64,000 bases of DNA from assembly GCF_001641695.1 (NCBI RefSeq), contig NZ_LSEF01000047.1:188317-252316 (forward strand), written 5' to 3'. The position numbers and the translations under genes were made by a program. How positions within the stretch are numbered: the stretch's first letter is position 1; every line of letters starts with the position of its first letter. Shown here piece after piece: positions 55,754 to 64,000 of the stretch. The notes below the pieces were generated by a model that did no database searches, was not told the DNA's origin, and was given only the letters and a program-made list of their open reading frames with translations. The stretch is from Bradyrhizobium neotropicale. GTDB taxonomy: Bacteria > Pseudomonadota > Alphaproteobacteria > Rhizobiales > Xanthobacteraceae.

Positions 55754-56056
55754 GGCTGGCTGGCGGAGAAAGTTTCAGTCAATCCCCGATGAAAGACAAA
55801 ACATTTCTAGATCTTCCTAGCCCAAAACCCACCGTTTGGTCTACGGGGATTTCGCCTCCATGACCTGCCCCGCGCTACCGTCCGTCGCCGAGCAGGCGCC
55901 ACCAAGCCGGAAGCGCGCCGCGGCTCCGGCCAGCCGTCGCGCCGACGTTCATCGCCCCTACATCCGAGTTCTGCATTGTGGCGCGTGCAAGTTTACTTTG
56001 CTCTCGTACGAGATCGTTCGATTTATGTGCAAGAAAATGGTCTTCCTGCCGACCAC
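55754..56056. other. Gap before the glycosidase remnant, no gene seen
   Basis: About 300 bases between the LysR gene and the glycosidase remnant. Composition is noticeably richer in A/T than the surrounding core genes. The open frame from 55836 runs through it into the glycosidase frame, but its first 120 residues do not look like protein. Confidence 0.4.
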
Positions 56057-56200
56057 GGTCGGCTTGTCAAAGATCACGACCATTTCGAGCCATTCGGCTA
56101 CGAAGACTTTCATGGCTGCCTTCCCACGCCCAACGGCCAGCGCGCGTCCACCCCGGACTGGGGCGGCGGCAGATTGCTTGCCAACTTCCCGAATAACTGA
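56057..56200 (+). pseudogene. Remnant of a glycosidase C-terminus
   Basis: A 48-codon stretch ending at the stop at 56198-56200 encodes GRLVKDHDHFEP, then YEDFHGC, and finally GGGRLLANFPNN. The intact glycosidase encoded just downstream ends with GKLVKDHIHFEP, YDNFQGC and AGRLLAAFPNN, so this is the decayed tail of a paralogous gene in a different frame. About 14 of the first 21 and 9 of the last 11 residues agree. Nothing upstream encodes the rest of such an enzyme. It probably marks an old tandem duplication followed by loss. Confidence 0.75.
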
Positions 56201-56210
56201 GAACAGCGGC

Positions 56211-57383
56211 ATGCTGACAAGATCGATAGTGGCCTCTCTACTATCGCTTTCGGCGACGCTCTTCCCGACGTTTGGCGGCGCGATGGCGCGCGATCCAACT
56301 GCAGGCCAATTCCGGATCGTGGTGAGATATGTCGCGTTGGTGCTGGGTCTTCTTTTGCCTCTGTCAGCAACGGCGGCACAGAATGTGACCATCGTAGGCA
56401 AGGACTTCTATCTGGACGGCAAGCCGTGGCTGCCTAAGGGAATCGATGTCGAAGCGTTCAATCGGCCGCTCGGCAACTACGAGTCCCCGTCTCTGCAGGA
56501 ATCAGCGAGACAACTGCGTCAGTACTGGGGGCCGACGGAAATAGAGGCGATCAAGAGTGTCTTTGGCGCTCAGACAATTCGCCTGACCATCAGTCAGCCT
56601 GGGCTTGATCCACAGTCAACCATCTATTCGTCGACCTATCGTGACGAGGTGCTGAACGCCATCCGGCAAGCGCGAGCCAGCGGCTTTGTCGTCATTCCGA
56701 ACATGGACTCGCAGGGTGAAAATGGCGTGCCAAACCTGCCTTGCATGCCGAATGACAGCACGAAACGAGCCTGGAAGACGATTGCTCCGTCTGTCATCAA
56801 TGATCCCGGCGTCATGTTCGAACTGTTCAATGAACCGTGCCGGGCCAACTGGGATCAGGCGCGCAAGGAATGGGCGGGCGAAATGCAAGGCCTCGTCGAC
56901 ATGTTCAGGGGCATGGGAGCTCGCAACATCCTGCTGTTGGATGGACTAGGCTATGCGCAATGGACGAACGACTTGTTCCCACTGGTGCACGATTCTATGC
57001 CCAACAGGCTCGCTCTCGCCGTCCATCCTTACTTCGACGGCTTGAAGAAGGAGCCGACGACGACGCCGGAGTCCTATTTCCGCGCGCATTTTGGTCGAGA
57101 TGCCGCCAGCTACCCGATCATCGCCACCGAATGGAATGCAGTCGAGACGAACGGCTGCGTCGACGGCCGACTCCCTGAAATCGCCTTGTCGCTGGTGCGC
57201 TATCTTCAACACATGCACATCGGATTGATCGGCTGGGCTATCGATTCCGAACATGGCAAACTGGTCAAAGACCACATCCATTTTGAACCGACCAACTACG
57301 ACAATTTTCAGGGATGCTCGGGCAATAAGGGCCCGAGCGTGTCGGGCGCCGGTCGGCTGCTTGCCGCCTTTCCGAACAATTGA
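56211..57383 (+). CDS. Secreted GH5-type glycoside hydrolase (cellulase-like)
   Basis: The 390-residue protein has a cellulase-family TIM barrel: KDFYLDGKPWLPKGIDVEAF, TIRLTISQPGLDP, FELFNEPCRANW with the likely acid/base Glu208, and YPIIATEWNAVETNGC with the likely nucleophile Glu307. Two hydrophobic export-like segments occur, near residues 5-20 and 42-60 (YVALVLGLLLPLSATAAQ). An internal ATG at 56283 would leave only the second, so the true start is uncertain. The target polysaccharide, plant or bacterial, is unknown. Local base composition is lower in GC than the flanks, and the gene lies beside tRNA-Ser, suggesting acquisition. Confidence 0.8.
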   Translation: MLTRSIVASLLSLSATLFPTFGGAMARDPTAGQFRIVVRYVALVLGLLLPLSATAAQNVTIVGKDFYLDGKPWLPKGIDVEAFNRPLGNYESPSLQESARQLRQYWGPTEIEAIKSVFGAQTIRLTISQPGLDPQSTIYSSTYRDEVLNAIRQARASGFVVIPNMDSQGENGVPNLPCMPNDSTKRAWKTIAPSVINDPGVMFELFNEPCRANWDQARKEWAGEMQGLVDMFRGMGARNILLLDGLGYAQWTNDLFPLVHDSMPNRLALAVHPYFDGLKKEPTTTPESYFRAHFGRDAASYPIIATEWNAVETNGCVDGRLPEIALSLVRYLQHMHIGLIGWAIDSEHGKLVKDHIHFEPTNYDNFQGCSGNKGPSVSGAGRLLAAFPNN

Positions 57384-57504
57384 TGCCGTTTCATCGAACC
57401 TGGACGACGGCGTTCAGTCGCGTGCACCCACCCTGCACTCACTGTGCCCGCGCCCGGAGCACGCGATGGGGAGGATCGTAGCCTGGCGTACGAGATCGGC
57501 CATA

Positions 57505-57594
57505 TGGCGGAGAGAGTGGGATTCGAACCCACGGTACGGTTTCCCGCACACACGCTTTCCAAGCGTGCGCCTTAAGCCACTCGGCCATCTCTCC
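57505..57594 (-). tRNA. tRNA-Ser (anticodon GGA)
   Basis: On the minus strand the 90-base gene begins GGAGAGATGGCCGAGTGG and ends TCTCTCCGCCA, so CCA is encoded and the acceptor stem GGAGAGA/TCTCTCC is perfect. The anticodon loop TTGGAAA gives GGA (57558-57560), reading UCU and UCC serine codons. A long variable arm and the T-loop GTTCGAATCC are present, as expected of a class II tRNA. Confidence 0.96.
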
Positions 57595-57790
57595 GGAGCG
57601 CCCTCTCTTGAAGGGGCAGAGATGATTTTGCAAGGGACTGCGGGGAAATCGGGTGAATTTTCCGTAAGACATTGTAATTACGTGAGAATATACGCCGCCG
57701 TGCGGCGGCTTAAAGTCGCCTGTCGGCTGAACCGGGGGCGGGTTTGGCGCGACGATTCACTACTGACCGCCAAACATGCTCGGGGACACC

Positions 57791-58132
57791 ATGACCATCC
57801 GCAAAACCATCGCCGCGCTGGGCCTGCTCTCGGCCCTTGCCGCCCCCTTCGCCCCGCCTGCCCTTGCGCAGGCCTGCACGCGGCAAGGGGTCGACGTCAG
57901 CTGCGACGACGGGCGGCGCGGGGTGCTGTCGGGCGACGCCATCATCTGGCCGGACGGCACGCGCTCAAGCTCGACGCCGCATCAGAGCGTGATCATCGGC
58001 AACAAGTCGTCGATCCATGTCGGGCCCGGCGTGTTCGTCGGCCAAGGCAAGGGCATGGTGCCGCTGGATGATCCCAACGCGCCGAACAAGCGGCAGTGCG
58101 CGATTTTGGAGGGCGTGTCGTATTGTTATTGA
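57791..58132 (+). CDS. Small secreted hypothetical protein
   Basis: The 113-residue protein has a signal peptide (residues 1-27, TIRKTIAALGLLSALAAPFA, ending ALA-QA). A short mature domain follows with four cysteines (CTRQGVDVSCDD ... RQCAILEGVSYCY) that may form two disulfides. No family is recognised. The ATG at 57791 follows CGGGGA. It lies between the tRNA-Ser gene and a dispersed repeat. Confidence 0.72.
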   Translation: MTIRKTIAALGLLSALAAPFAPPALAQACTRQGVDVSCDDGRRGVLSGDAIIWPDGTRSSSTPHQSVIIGNKSSIHVGPGVFVGQGKGMVPLDDPNAPNKRQCAILEGVSYCY

Positions 58133-58139
58133 GGCGCTC

Positions 58140-58290
58140 GCCTTCACCTCGCCCCGCTTGCGGGGAGAGGTCGATCGCGAAGCGATCGGGTGAGGGGGAC
58201 CCTCCGCGAGTCCATCTGTGACCGTCTTTGTGGAAGCAGCCCCTCACCCCGACCCTCTCCCCGTAAGAACGGGGGAGAGGGAGAAGAGGT
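58140..58290. repeat. Compound palindromic repeat after the secreted-protein gene
   Basis: CCTCGCCCCGCTTGCGGGGAGAGG and an adjacent TCGATCGCGAAGCGATCGGG unit on the left are inverted relative to CCCCTCACCCCGACCCTCTCCCCG on the right. The whole forms an extended hairpin region of about 150 bases reaching the otsA stop. It is a dispersed rhizobial-type repeat and may terminate both convergent genes. Confidence 0.7.
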
Positions 58291-59754
58291 CTAAATCAAT
58301 CTCACGCCCGATATCGCCGACTTCAGCCAGCGCAATGCTTGCGGCGGTTGGGCGGCGAGCGGAGCGACGGCGGCTTTCTGGGTGCGGCACTTCTCGAGCT
58401 CGGCGACGAAATCGCTCGACCATTGCTGGATGGTGTGACCGCGCAGCTTCTTCATCATCGCATCCCAGCGCATCTTGCGCTCGGGGAGCGGCATCGCGGC
58501 CGCGATCGCGATCGCGCGCGCCATGCCGTCGATGTCGTGCGGATTGACCTGCAGCGCCGTGTCGAGCTCGTTGGCGGCGCCGGCGAATTTCGACAGCACG
58601 AGCACACCCGGATCAGCCGGGTTCTGGGCGGCGACATATTCCTTGGCAACGAGGTTCATGCCGTCATGAAGCGGCGTCACCACGCCGACCTGCGCGGTGC
58701 GGTAGAGGCCCGCGAGCACGGCCTGGCTGAAGCCCTTGTTGAGATAGCGGATCGGAGTCCAATCCACCTCGCCATGGCGGCCGTTGACGTCGGTGACCAG
58801 CCGCGCAACCTCGTTCTGAAGATTGCCATAGGCCTCGATGCCGCCGCGCGAGGGGTTGGCGATCTGCAGCAGCGAGATGCTGCGCGAGAATTGGGGGTGC
58901 TCGGTCCAGAGCCGGTCGAACGCGCTGATGCGGTTGACGAGGCCCTTGGAATAGTCGAGCCGGTCGACGCCGATCGCGAGCCGCTCGCCGTTGAGGCTGC
59001 GGCGCAGCCGCGACACGTCAGGATGCGAGACCGACTTTGCGGCATATTGCGCGAACTTCTCCGCATCGATGCCGATCGGGAACACCTCGCAGCGCGTGCG
59101 GCCATGCTGCGAGAGCACGATGCCGTCCTCGACGCTCAGGCCCAGCTCGCCGCCGAGATAGCCGAGGAAGTTCTGGCGATCGGTCTCAGTCTGGAAACCC
59201 AGGAGATCGTAGGCCAGCATCGCCGTGATCAGCTCGCGATGATTCGGTACGCCCTGCATCACCGCTGTCACCGGCCAGGGCGTGTGCAGGAAGAAGCCGA
59301 TCGGATCGTCGATGCCGAGATCCCGCAACTCCGCGCCGAGCGCCAGGAAATGGTAGTCCTGCACCCAGAACGCAGTCCGCGTCTTTCGGAAGCGCAGCAG
59401 CGCGCGCGCCATGAAGGCGTTGACCTCGCGATAGCTGAGGTAATCGCCCTGCGAGACGCGGATCAGGTCGCTGCGCGAATGCAACGCCGGCCACAACGCC
59501 GAATTGGCGAAACCTTCGTAATAGCCGCCGTAATGCGCCGCCGGCAGATCCAGCGTCGCCAAGGCACCGGTACCGAGTGCTTCGATCTCGGCGAACGGTT
59601 CCTTCTGCTGGCCGTCGCGCACGCGACCCGAGGAACCCACCCAGATCGCGCCTGAGTATTCCACCACCGGAAGCAGAGCAGCCGCGAGGCCGCCCGTCAT
59701 GGGTTCATTTGGCTTACCGCGCGCGACGCGGTTCGAAACGACGACAAGATTCAC
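58291..59754 (-). CDS. otsA: Trehalose-6-phosphate synthase OtsA
   Basis: OtsA joins UDP-glucose and glucose-6-phosphate to trehalose-6-phosphate, the first step to trehalose, a stress protectant. The 487-residue GT20 enzyme has NLVVVSNRVARG at the start, FWVQDYHFLALGAELR, GFFLHTPWP, and the nucleotide-sugar site AIGVDRLDYSKGL. The start is taken as GTG at 59754 because AGGAGG lies 9 bases upstream; the ATG at 59775 would add MNRRGRP. otsB lies upstream on the same strand with 286 bases between. Confidence 0.95.
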   Translation of the reverse strand: MNLVVVSNRVARGKPNEPMTGGLAAALLPVVEYSGAIWVGSSGRVRDGQQKEPFAEIEALGTGALATLDLPAAHYGGYYEGFANSALWPALHSRSDLIRVSQGDYLSYREVNAFMARALLRFRKTRTAFWVQDYHFLALGAELRDLGIDDPIGFFLHTPWPVTAVMQGVPNHRELITAMLAYDLLGFQTETDRQNFLGYLGGELGLSVEDGIVLSQHGRTRCEVFPIGIDAEKFAQYAAKSVSHPDVSRLRRSLNGERLAIGVDRLDYSKGLVNRISAFDRLWTEHPQFSRSISLLQIANPSRGGIEAYGNLQNEVARLVTDVNGRHGEVDWTPIRYLNKGFSQAVLAGLYRTAQVGVVTPLHDGMNLVAKEYVAAQNPADPGVLVLSKFAGAANELDTALQVNPHDIDGMARAIAIAAAMPLPERKMRWDAMMKKLRGHTIQQWSSDFVAELEKCRTQKAAVAPLAAQPPQALRWLKSAISGVRLI

Positions 59755-59820
59755 AGGTCGTCCCCTCCTGTTCATTCCGTCCCGTTTAACTGACGTTCAT
59801 CAATAAGGTTCCTGTTCATC

Positions 59821-59838
59821 GTTTCAACCAATTGAAAC
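59821..59838. promoter_or_regulatory. Inverted repeat in the otsB-otsA gap
   Basis: GTTTCAA-CCAA-TTGAAAC is a perfect 7-base inverted repeat about 67 bases before the otsA start on the minus strand. The 286-base gap also contains CCGGGTT ... AACCCGG (59863-59885). A separate otsA promoter or operator within the otsB-otsA gap is likely; no regulator can be named. Confidence 0.4.
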
Positions 59839-60040
59839 CAAAATCGGGCGCGCGCGTTGGAACCGGGTTTGCCTGCGGAACCCGGAAATTTGCCTGCAAA
59901 GACAGTTTTTGCAGCCGTGTTGCGGAGCATGAATTCGCGTACGCGAGAGAGCTGCGCGAGAGGTATTGTGGCTCTGAGATGGCGTTGCCTTGCTTTTACC
60001 TAAAGCACGGGACGATTCGTCACCGCGTGATAGGTCAGGA

Positions 60041-60868
60041 TCACATGCTCGGATTATCGAGCAGACGCGCGAGGAACTCGCGCACGTCGCGCGGTGCATC
60101 GAAATGGCCGTTGACGCCGATGGCGCGGCGGCCGACCGAGAAAGCGAGCCCGTCCATATCCGGCATGATCGCGAACACGGTCTCATCGGTGACGTCGTCG
60201 CCGATGAAGATCGGACGGCGTCCCTTGAAAGGCTCGTGCTTCATCAATTCGCGCACGCCGCTCGCCTTGGTGAAGCCGGAATGCTTGATCTCGCAGACGA
60301 ACTTGCCGGGCAGCACCTCGATCGGTGCATTGGGCAGGTCGGCGCGGATCAGCGAGACGGATTCGTAGATCGCTTTTTCCGCATGCGGCGCAAGGCGGTA
60401 GTGCAGTGCCAGGGAATAGCCCTTGTCTTCGAGCAGAATGCCCGGGCTGAGCTTGGCGATCGCCGCCAGCCGCCGCTTCAACTCCTTGTCCAGCGGCGGA
60501 GCGTGCACGTCGTCAGCTTCATTGTCCAGGGACAGGCGCATTTCCGCGCCGTGGCCGGCAACGGCGCGAAAGACATCGGGCGCGAAGATCAAATCGATGT
60601 CGTTGAGCGAGCGGCCGCTGACCAGCGCCAGCGCGCCCGACGTACGCTCGACCAGGCGGTTGAGCGTATCAGACAGGCCCGGCGGCACCCAGACCTCGCG
60701 CGGCGTCGGCATCAGGTCGAGCAGCGTGCCGTCGATGTCGAGCAGGATCGCGGTCTCGTTCAGGTGCGGCACGAGCGCGTGCGGAACCGGCACCGTTTCC
60801 GGCGTATCCTCGTCATCGCGCATGGTCGGTTCGTCGTTCAACGGCATTTCCGCCAGATCTGATTCCAT
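60041..60868 (-). CDS. otsB: Trehalose-6-phosphate phosphatase OtsB
   Basis: OtsB removes phosphate from trehalose-6-phosphate to give trehalose. The 275-residue HAD-family enzyme has the nucleophile motif LLDIDGTLLD (Asp44, Asp46), LALVSGRSLNDID, and the C-terminal motif FIGDDVTDETVFAIM with the metal-binding aspartates. It begins 3 bases after the stop of the MFS gene, so the two are very likely co-transcribed. The DUF3175 gene lies beyond the MFS gene on the other strand. Confidence 0.95.
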   Translation of the reverse strand: MESDLAEMPLNDEPTMRDDEDTPETVPVPHALVPHLNETAILLDIDGTLLDLMPTPREVWVPPGLSDTLNRLVERTSGALALVSGRSLNDIDLIFAPDVFRAVAGHGAEMRLSLDNEADDVHAPPLDKELKRRLAAIAKLSPGILLEDKGYSLALHYRLAPHAEKAIYESVSLIRADLPNAPIEVLPGKFVCEIKHSGFTKASGVRELMKHEPFKGRRPIFIGDDVTDETVFAIMPDMDGLAFSVGRRAIGVNGHFDAPRDVREFLARLLDNPSM

Positions 60869-60871
60869 AGT

Positions 60872-62356
60872 CTACTCCATAAAGGCGAGCGGCCGCGCGA
60901 TTTGTTCGAGCGGTTTGCGCTCCGCGGAGACGGCGTAGCGCCACGCCACGATCGCGGCCGCGATCATCAGCACCGACCCCAAGAGATAGCCGGCGAACAC
61001 GCTGGTGCGCGAGCCGGTGTCGATCAGCGCGCCGAACAGCGCCGGCCCGATGACGCCACCGATGCCGGTGCCGACCGCGTAGAACACCGCGATCGCCAGC
61101 GCGCGAACCTCCAGAGGAAACGTTTCGCTGACGGTGAGATAGGCCGCGCTCGCGGCCGGCGAAGCAAAGAAGAAGATCACCATCCAGGCGATGGTCTGCC
61201 CCTGCGCGCTCAATGCGCCGATCGAGAACAGATAGCCCGACAGCGCCAGCAGCAGGCCTGATGCGCCATAGGTGAACATGATCATGGTGCGGCGGCCGAG
61301 CGTATCGAACAGACGGCCAAGCAGGAGCGGGCCGAGGAAATTGCCGGCGGCGAAAGGCAGGAGATACCAGCCGACGTGATCGGCGCTGATGCCGTAGAAA
61401 TCGGTCAGCACCAGCGCGAAGGTGAAGAAGATCGCATTGTAGAAGAAGGCCTGCGCGCTCATCAGCACGAGGCCGACCACCGCGCGCTGCCGATAGGCGA
61501 AGAACAGCGTGTGCCAGACTTCACCGAGCGGCGTGTGGTCGCGCATCTTCAGGCGAATCTTGGCAAAGCCTTCGCGATCCTCCTGCCGATGTCCGACCAC
61601 CGAGCTTTCGATCTCGTCGACAATGGCATGGGCCTGGTCGGGGCGGCCATGGATTATCAGCCAGCGCGGGCTCTCCGGGATCCACATCCGCATGAACAGC
61701 ACGACGAGGCCGATCGTTGCGCCGATGAGATAGGCGAGGCGCCAGCCGAGATCCGGCCCGATGAAAGCTGGATCGAGCAGCACGATGGCGGCCACGGCGC
61801 CCATGGCGGCGCCGATCCAGAAACTGCCGTTGATGACGAGATCGGTCCAGCCACGATAGCGCGCCGGCACCAGCTCCTGGATGGTCGAGTTGATCGCCGT
61901 GTATTCGCCGCCGATACCGGCGCCGGTGAGGAAGCGGAACAGCGCGTAGCTCGCGATATTCCAGGACAGCGCGGTTGCGGCCGTTGCCGAGAGATAGACC
62001 GCAAGGGTGATGAAGAACAGCTTCTTGCGGCCGATGCGGTCGGTGAGCCAGCCGAAGCCGAGCGCGCCCAGCACCGCACCGGCGAGATAGGCGGAATTGG
62101 CGATGCCGAGATCGAGATTGGAGAACTGCAGCAACGGACTCTGCTTCAGCGCGCCGGAGAGTGCGCCGGCGAGCGTCACTTCGAGGCCGTCGAGGATCCA
62201 GGTGATGCCGAGCGCCAGCACGACGCGGCTGTGAAAGCCGCTCCACGGCAGCGCGTCGAGCCGCGAAGGTATGCTGGTCTCGACGATGCGGTCCGCCGCG
62301 GCCGCCACTGACGCCGCAGGACCAAGATTCAGCGCTGGGCTCTGCTGCAATTCCAT
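60872..62356 (-). CDS. MFS transporter (sugar porter-like) upstream of otsB
   Basis: The 494-residue inner-membrane transporter has twelve helices, the motif GWLTDRIGRKKLFFITL between helices 2 and 3, PESPRWLIIHGRPDQA after helix 6, and GRLFDTLGRRTMIMFTYG, all typical of the sugar/metabolite:H+ symporters. It is co-directional with otsB (3 bases apart) and otsA. A role in uptake or release of trehalose or a related sugar is plausible but not proven. The ATG at 62356 was chosen; a longer frame from 62458 adds residues unlike a transporter N-terminus. Confidence 0.88.
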   Translation of the reverse strand: MELQQSPALNLGPAASVAAAADRIVETSIPSRLDALPWSGFHSRVVLALGITWILDGLEVTLAGALSGALKQSPLLQFSNLDLGIANSAYLAGAVLGALGFGWLTDRIGRKKLFFITLAVYLSATAATALSWNIASYALFRFLTGAGIGGEYTAINSTIQELVPARYRGWTDLVINGSFWIGAAMGAVAAIVLLDPAFIGPDLGWRLAYLIGATIGLVVLFMRMWIPESPRWLIIHGRPDQAHAIVDEIESSVVGHRQEDREGFAKIRLKMRDHTPLGEVWHTLFFAYRQRAVVGLVLMSAQAFFYNAIFFTFALVLTDFYGISADHVGWYLLPFAAGNFLGPLLLGRLFDTLGRRTMIMFTYGASGLLLALSGYLFSIGALSAQGQTIAWMVIFFFASPAASAAYLTVSETFPLEVRALAIAVFYAVGTGIGGVIGPALFGALIDTGSRTSVFAGYLLGSVLMIAAAIVAWRYAVSAERKPLEQIARPLAFME

Positions 62357-62537
62357 CGCGTGTTGTGTCTGATCAATACCACCGCCCCCGCGGCACGTGA
62401 TGTGGACGGGGTCGATCCGATCATGCCAGTGCGGCATTACGCCTGCCACGGGCGACAACGTCTGCCGCGACGACAGGTTCCCTTAGGAACACCCCCTGAG
62501 GCCGCCCGTTTCCGATGGAGCCGCAAGGAGTTGACGC

Positions 62538-62930
62538 ATGGCTCAGGTCAGAAAGACGACACATTCGCGAAAGAGCGGCGCACGGAAGACGACGCGCCGG
62601 ACGAAGACGAGCACGGCAAGGCGCAGCACGAGCGCGCGCAAGAGCACAAAGCGCGCCGCGCCGAAACGCTGGTCGCAGCGCGTGACGAAGGAGAGCGACG
62701 CGCTCGATCTCAAGCGCGGCGTGTTCAAGCAGACGAGCCCGACGAAGATCGCGGCATCACTGAAGCGATCGGCCGAACACAGCTCGCGCCGCAAGACTGG
62801 TGCCTATCGCTCGGCACTCTCGATGCTGACCTTCTACATCAACCGCGCCGGCAGGACCCTGCCCAAGACACAACGCACGCGGCTGGAGAAGGCGAAGGTG
62901 GAGCTGAAGCGGGCGTTCGGGCGGGAGTGA
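62538..62930 (+). CDS. DUF3175 protein with histone-H1-like tail
   Basis: The 130-residue protein begins with about 45 residues of Lys/Arg/Thr/Ser/Ala sequence (RKTTHSRKSGARKTTRRTKT), followed by the DUF3175 domain: KRWSQRVTKESDALDLKRGVF, SPTKIAASLKRSAEHSSRRKT, AYRSALSMLTFYINRAGRTL. Basic tails like this bind nucleic acids or acidic polymers. AAGGAG precedes the ATG at 62538. The function is unknown. It diverges from the MFS-otsB-otsA unit. Confidence 0.87.
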   Translation: MAQVRKTTHSRKSGARKTTRRTKTSTARRSTSARKSTKRAAPKRWSQRVTKESDALDLKRGVFKQTSPTKIAASLKRSAEHSSRRKTGAYRSALSMLTFYINRAGRTLPKTQRTRLEKAKVELKRAFGRE

Positions 62931-62957
62931 AGCTCGGACGGCGCATTTAACTCCGCC

Positions 62958-62983
62958 GTCGTCCCGGCCTTCGCCGGGACGAC
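62958..62983. repeat. GTCGTCCCGGC palindrome
   Basis: Arms GTCGTCCCGGC and GCCGGGACGAC are identical to those at 42677-42702, with a 4-base loop. It lies between the DUF3175 gene and the convergent chemotaxis receptor gene and could end both transcripts. Confidence 0.75.
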
Positions 62984-63010
62984 ATTGGAGAGCGTGGCCC
63001 GACCTGAGCG

Positions 63011-64000
63011 TTACGCCGCCCTGATATTTCCCATGAAGCGGTCGAGCTCGGCGCGGAGGCGGGTGCTCTCGCTGGAGAGCGACTTGGCCGAATTCAGCAC
63101 CTCCTCCGAGGCCGAGCCGGTCTCGGCGGCGCCGCGGTTGACCTGGCCGATGTCGGTGGCGGCGGCTTGCGTGCCTTGCGCGACGTTCTGGACGCTGCGG
63201 GCGATCTCCTGGGTGGCGGCACCCTGCTGCTCCACCGCGCTGGCGATGGAGGTCGAAATCGTCGAGATCTGGCCGATGGTCGCGCCGATCTCCTTGATCG
63301 CGGCAACCGATTCGGCGGTCGCGCCCTGCATCCCTGCGATATGCGAGGAGATCTCGTCCGTCGCCTTCGCGGTCTGGCTCGCCAGCGACTTCACTTCGCT
63401 CGCGACCACGGCAAAGCCGCGGCCGGCCTCACCGGCGCGCGCCGCCTCGATGGTGGCGTTGAGCGCCAGAAGATTGGTCTGCTCGGCGATCGCCGTGATC
63501 AGCTTGACCACCTCGCCGATCTGCTGGGCGGCATGCGAAAGCTTGCCGATGCGGCCGTCGGTCTCCTTGGCCTGCACCACGGCGGCTTCCGCGATGCGGC
63601 TGGAGTCGCGGACCTGGCGGCCGATCTCCTCGACGGAGGCCGACAGCTCCTCGGTCGCGGTCGCGACCGACTGCATGTTGCTCGAGGCCTGCTCGGACAC
63701 GCCGGCGACCTGGCTCGACAGGCTCTGCGTGGTCTCGGCGGTGCGGGTCAGCGTCGAGGCCGCCGATTCAAGCTGCACGGCAGAGGCCGAGACGTTGGAG
63801 ACGATGGCGCCCACGGCGCTTTCGAAATCGTCGGCAAAGCGGATCAGCTCGGAACGGCGCGCCGCACTTGCTTCCTTGTTCTGGGCCTCGCTGGCGGCAG
63901 CATCGCGCTCGGCTTTCGCCACCGCCTGCATCTTGAACTCCTCGACCGCGCCGGCCATCTCGCCGATCTCGTCCTTGCGGCCAAGGCCCGGCAGCACGAC
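63011..64000 (-). CDS. Methyl-accepting chemotaxis protein (C-terminal part, cut by window edge)
   Basis: Only the last 329 residues lie in the window; the frame is open at base 64000. The segment [19 protein letters not shown] is the end of a HAMP-like domain, followed by a long coiled-coil signalling domain with the hairpin tip [28 protein letters not shown] and the flanking methylation helices. The protein ends [14 protein letters not shown], without the CheR-docking pentapeptide of enteric receptors. The ligand-binding part, outside the window, would determine the signal. Confidence 0.93.
   Translation of the reverse strand, partial: VVLPGLGRKDEIGEMAGAVEEFKMQAVAKAERDAAASEAQNKEASAARRSELIRFADDFESAVGAIVSNVSASAVQLESAASTLTRTAETTQSLSSQVAGVSEQASSNMQSVATATEELSASVEEIGRQVRDSSRIAEAAVVQAKETDGRIGKLSHAAQQIGEVVKLITAIAEQTNLLALNATIEAARAGEAGRGFAVVASEVKSLASQTAKATDEISSHIAGMQGATAESVAAIKEIGATIGQISTISTSIASAVEQQGAATQEIARSVQNVAQGTQAAATDIGQVNRGAAETGSASEEVLNSAKSLSSESTRLRAELDRFMGNIRAA

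Noticed and set aside
55836..56210. In-frame extension upstream of the glycosidase
   Set aside because: The extra 125 residues have no signal, domain or ribosome-binding site, and the region contains the other-frame remnant of a paralogue. It is untranslated or random sequence.

Overview
The window is high-GC chromosomal DNA of an alphaproteobacterium. Bradyrhizobium or a close relative is the best guess. The reasons are the ACC deaminase gene acdS with a divergent Lrp-type regulator, the phbA/phbB/phaR polyhydroxybutyrate locus, a fused LivM-LivG transporter protein, the ubiG-lysC-ptsP-prfA neighbourhood, and many short palindromic intergenic repeats. There is no insertion sequence, phage or CRISPR array, and most of the window is core metabolism. 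secA is cut by the left edge and a chemotaxis receptor gene by the right edge.

1-13 kb: secA diverges from a parvulin-type isomerase gene, followed by argJ, a Tad-type secreted von Willebrand protein gene, mutT, a methyltransferase/comF divergent pair, and the tightly coupled grxC, nitrilase-family amidase and DUF1178 genes. A drug/metabolite transporter, ubiG and a membrane PH-domain protein follow on the minus strand, then lysC on the plus strand.

13-25 kb: ptsP and prfA are followed by a MarR regulator, an unusual protein resembling the RNA polymerase alpha C-terminal domain, and a complete branched-chain amino-acid/amide ABC transporter (binding protein, LivH, fused LivM-LivG, LivF). A HIT protein and prmC come next; prmC, which modifies the prfA product, is thus about 6.8 kb from prfA. 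A 460-base gap before the DUF4167 gene holds a cluster of potential RNA hairpins.

25-41 kb: a methyltransferase, gloB, a cupin, a transporter, and the phbB/phbA genes divergent from their regulator phaR. Then come a four-PAS GGDEF-EAL protein, a MarR/monooxygenase divergent pair with a dense TGACAT half-site array, a second GGDEF-EAL protein with a degenerate GGDEF motif, rpmF and mtgA.

41-55 kb: a prenyl-diphosphate synthase, a secreted caspase-like protein, recQ, acdS/acdR, a carboxymuconolactone-decarboxylase-like protein, an outer-membrane protein, an amidase with a lysine-rich histone-H1-like tail, and an MFS/LysR divergent pair.

55-64 kb: a small island next to tRNA-Ser(GGA) carries a secreted GH5-type glycosidase and the decayed tail of a second related gene. 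After it come a likely MFS-otsB-otsA trehalose operon on the minus strand, a DUF3175 protein with another lysine-rich tail, and the chemotaxis receptor gene. Starts were chosen from ribosome-binding sites, signal peptides and family length. No alignment or database search was run, so functions rest on recognisable motifs.
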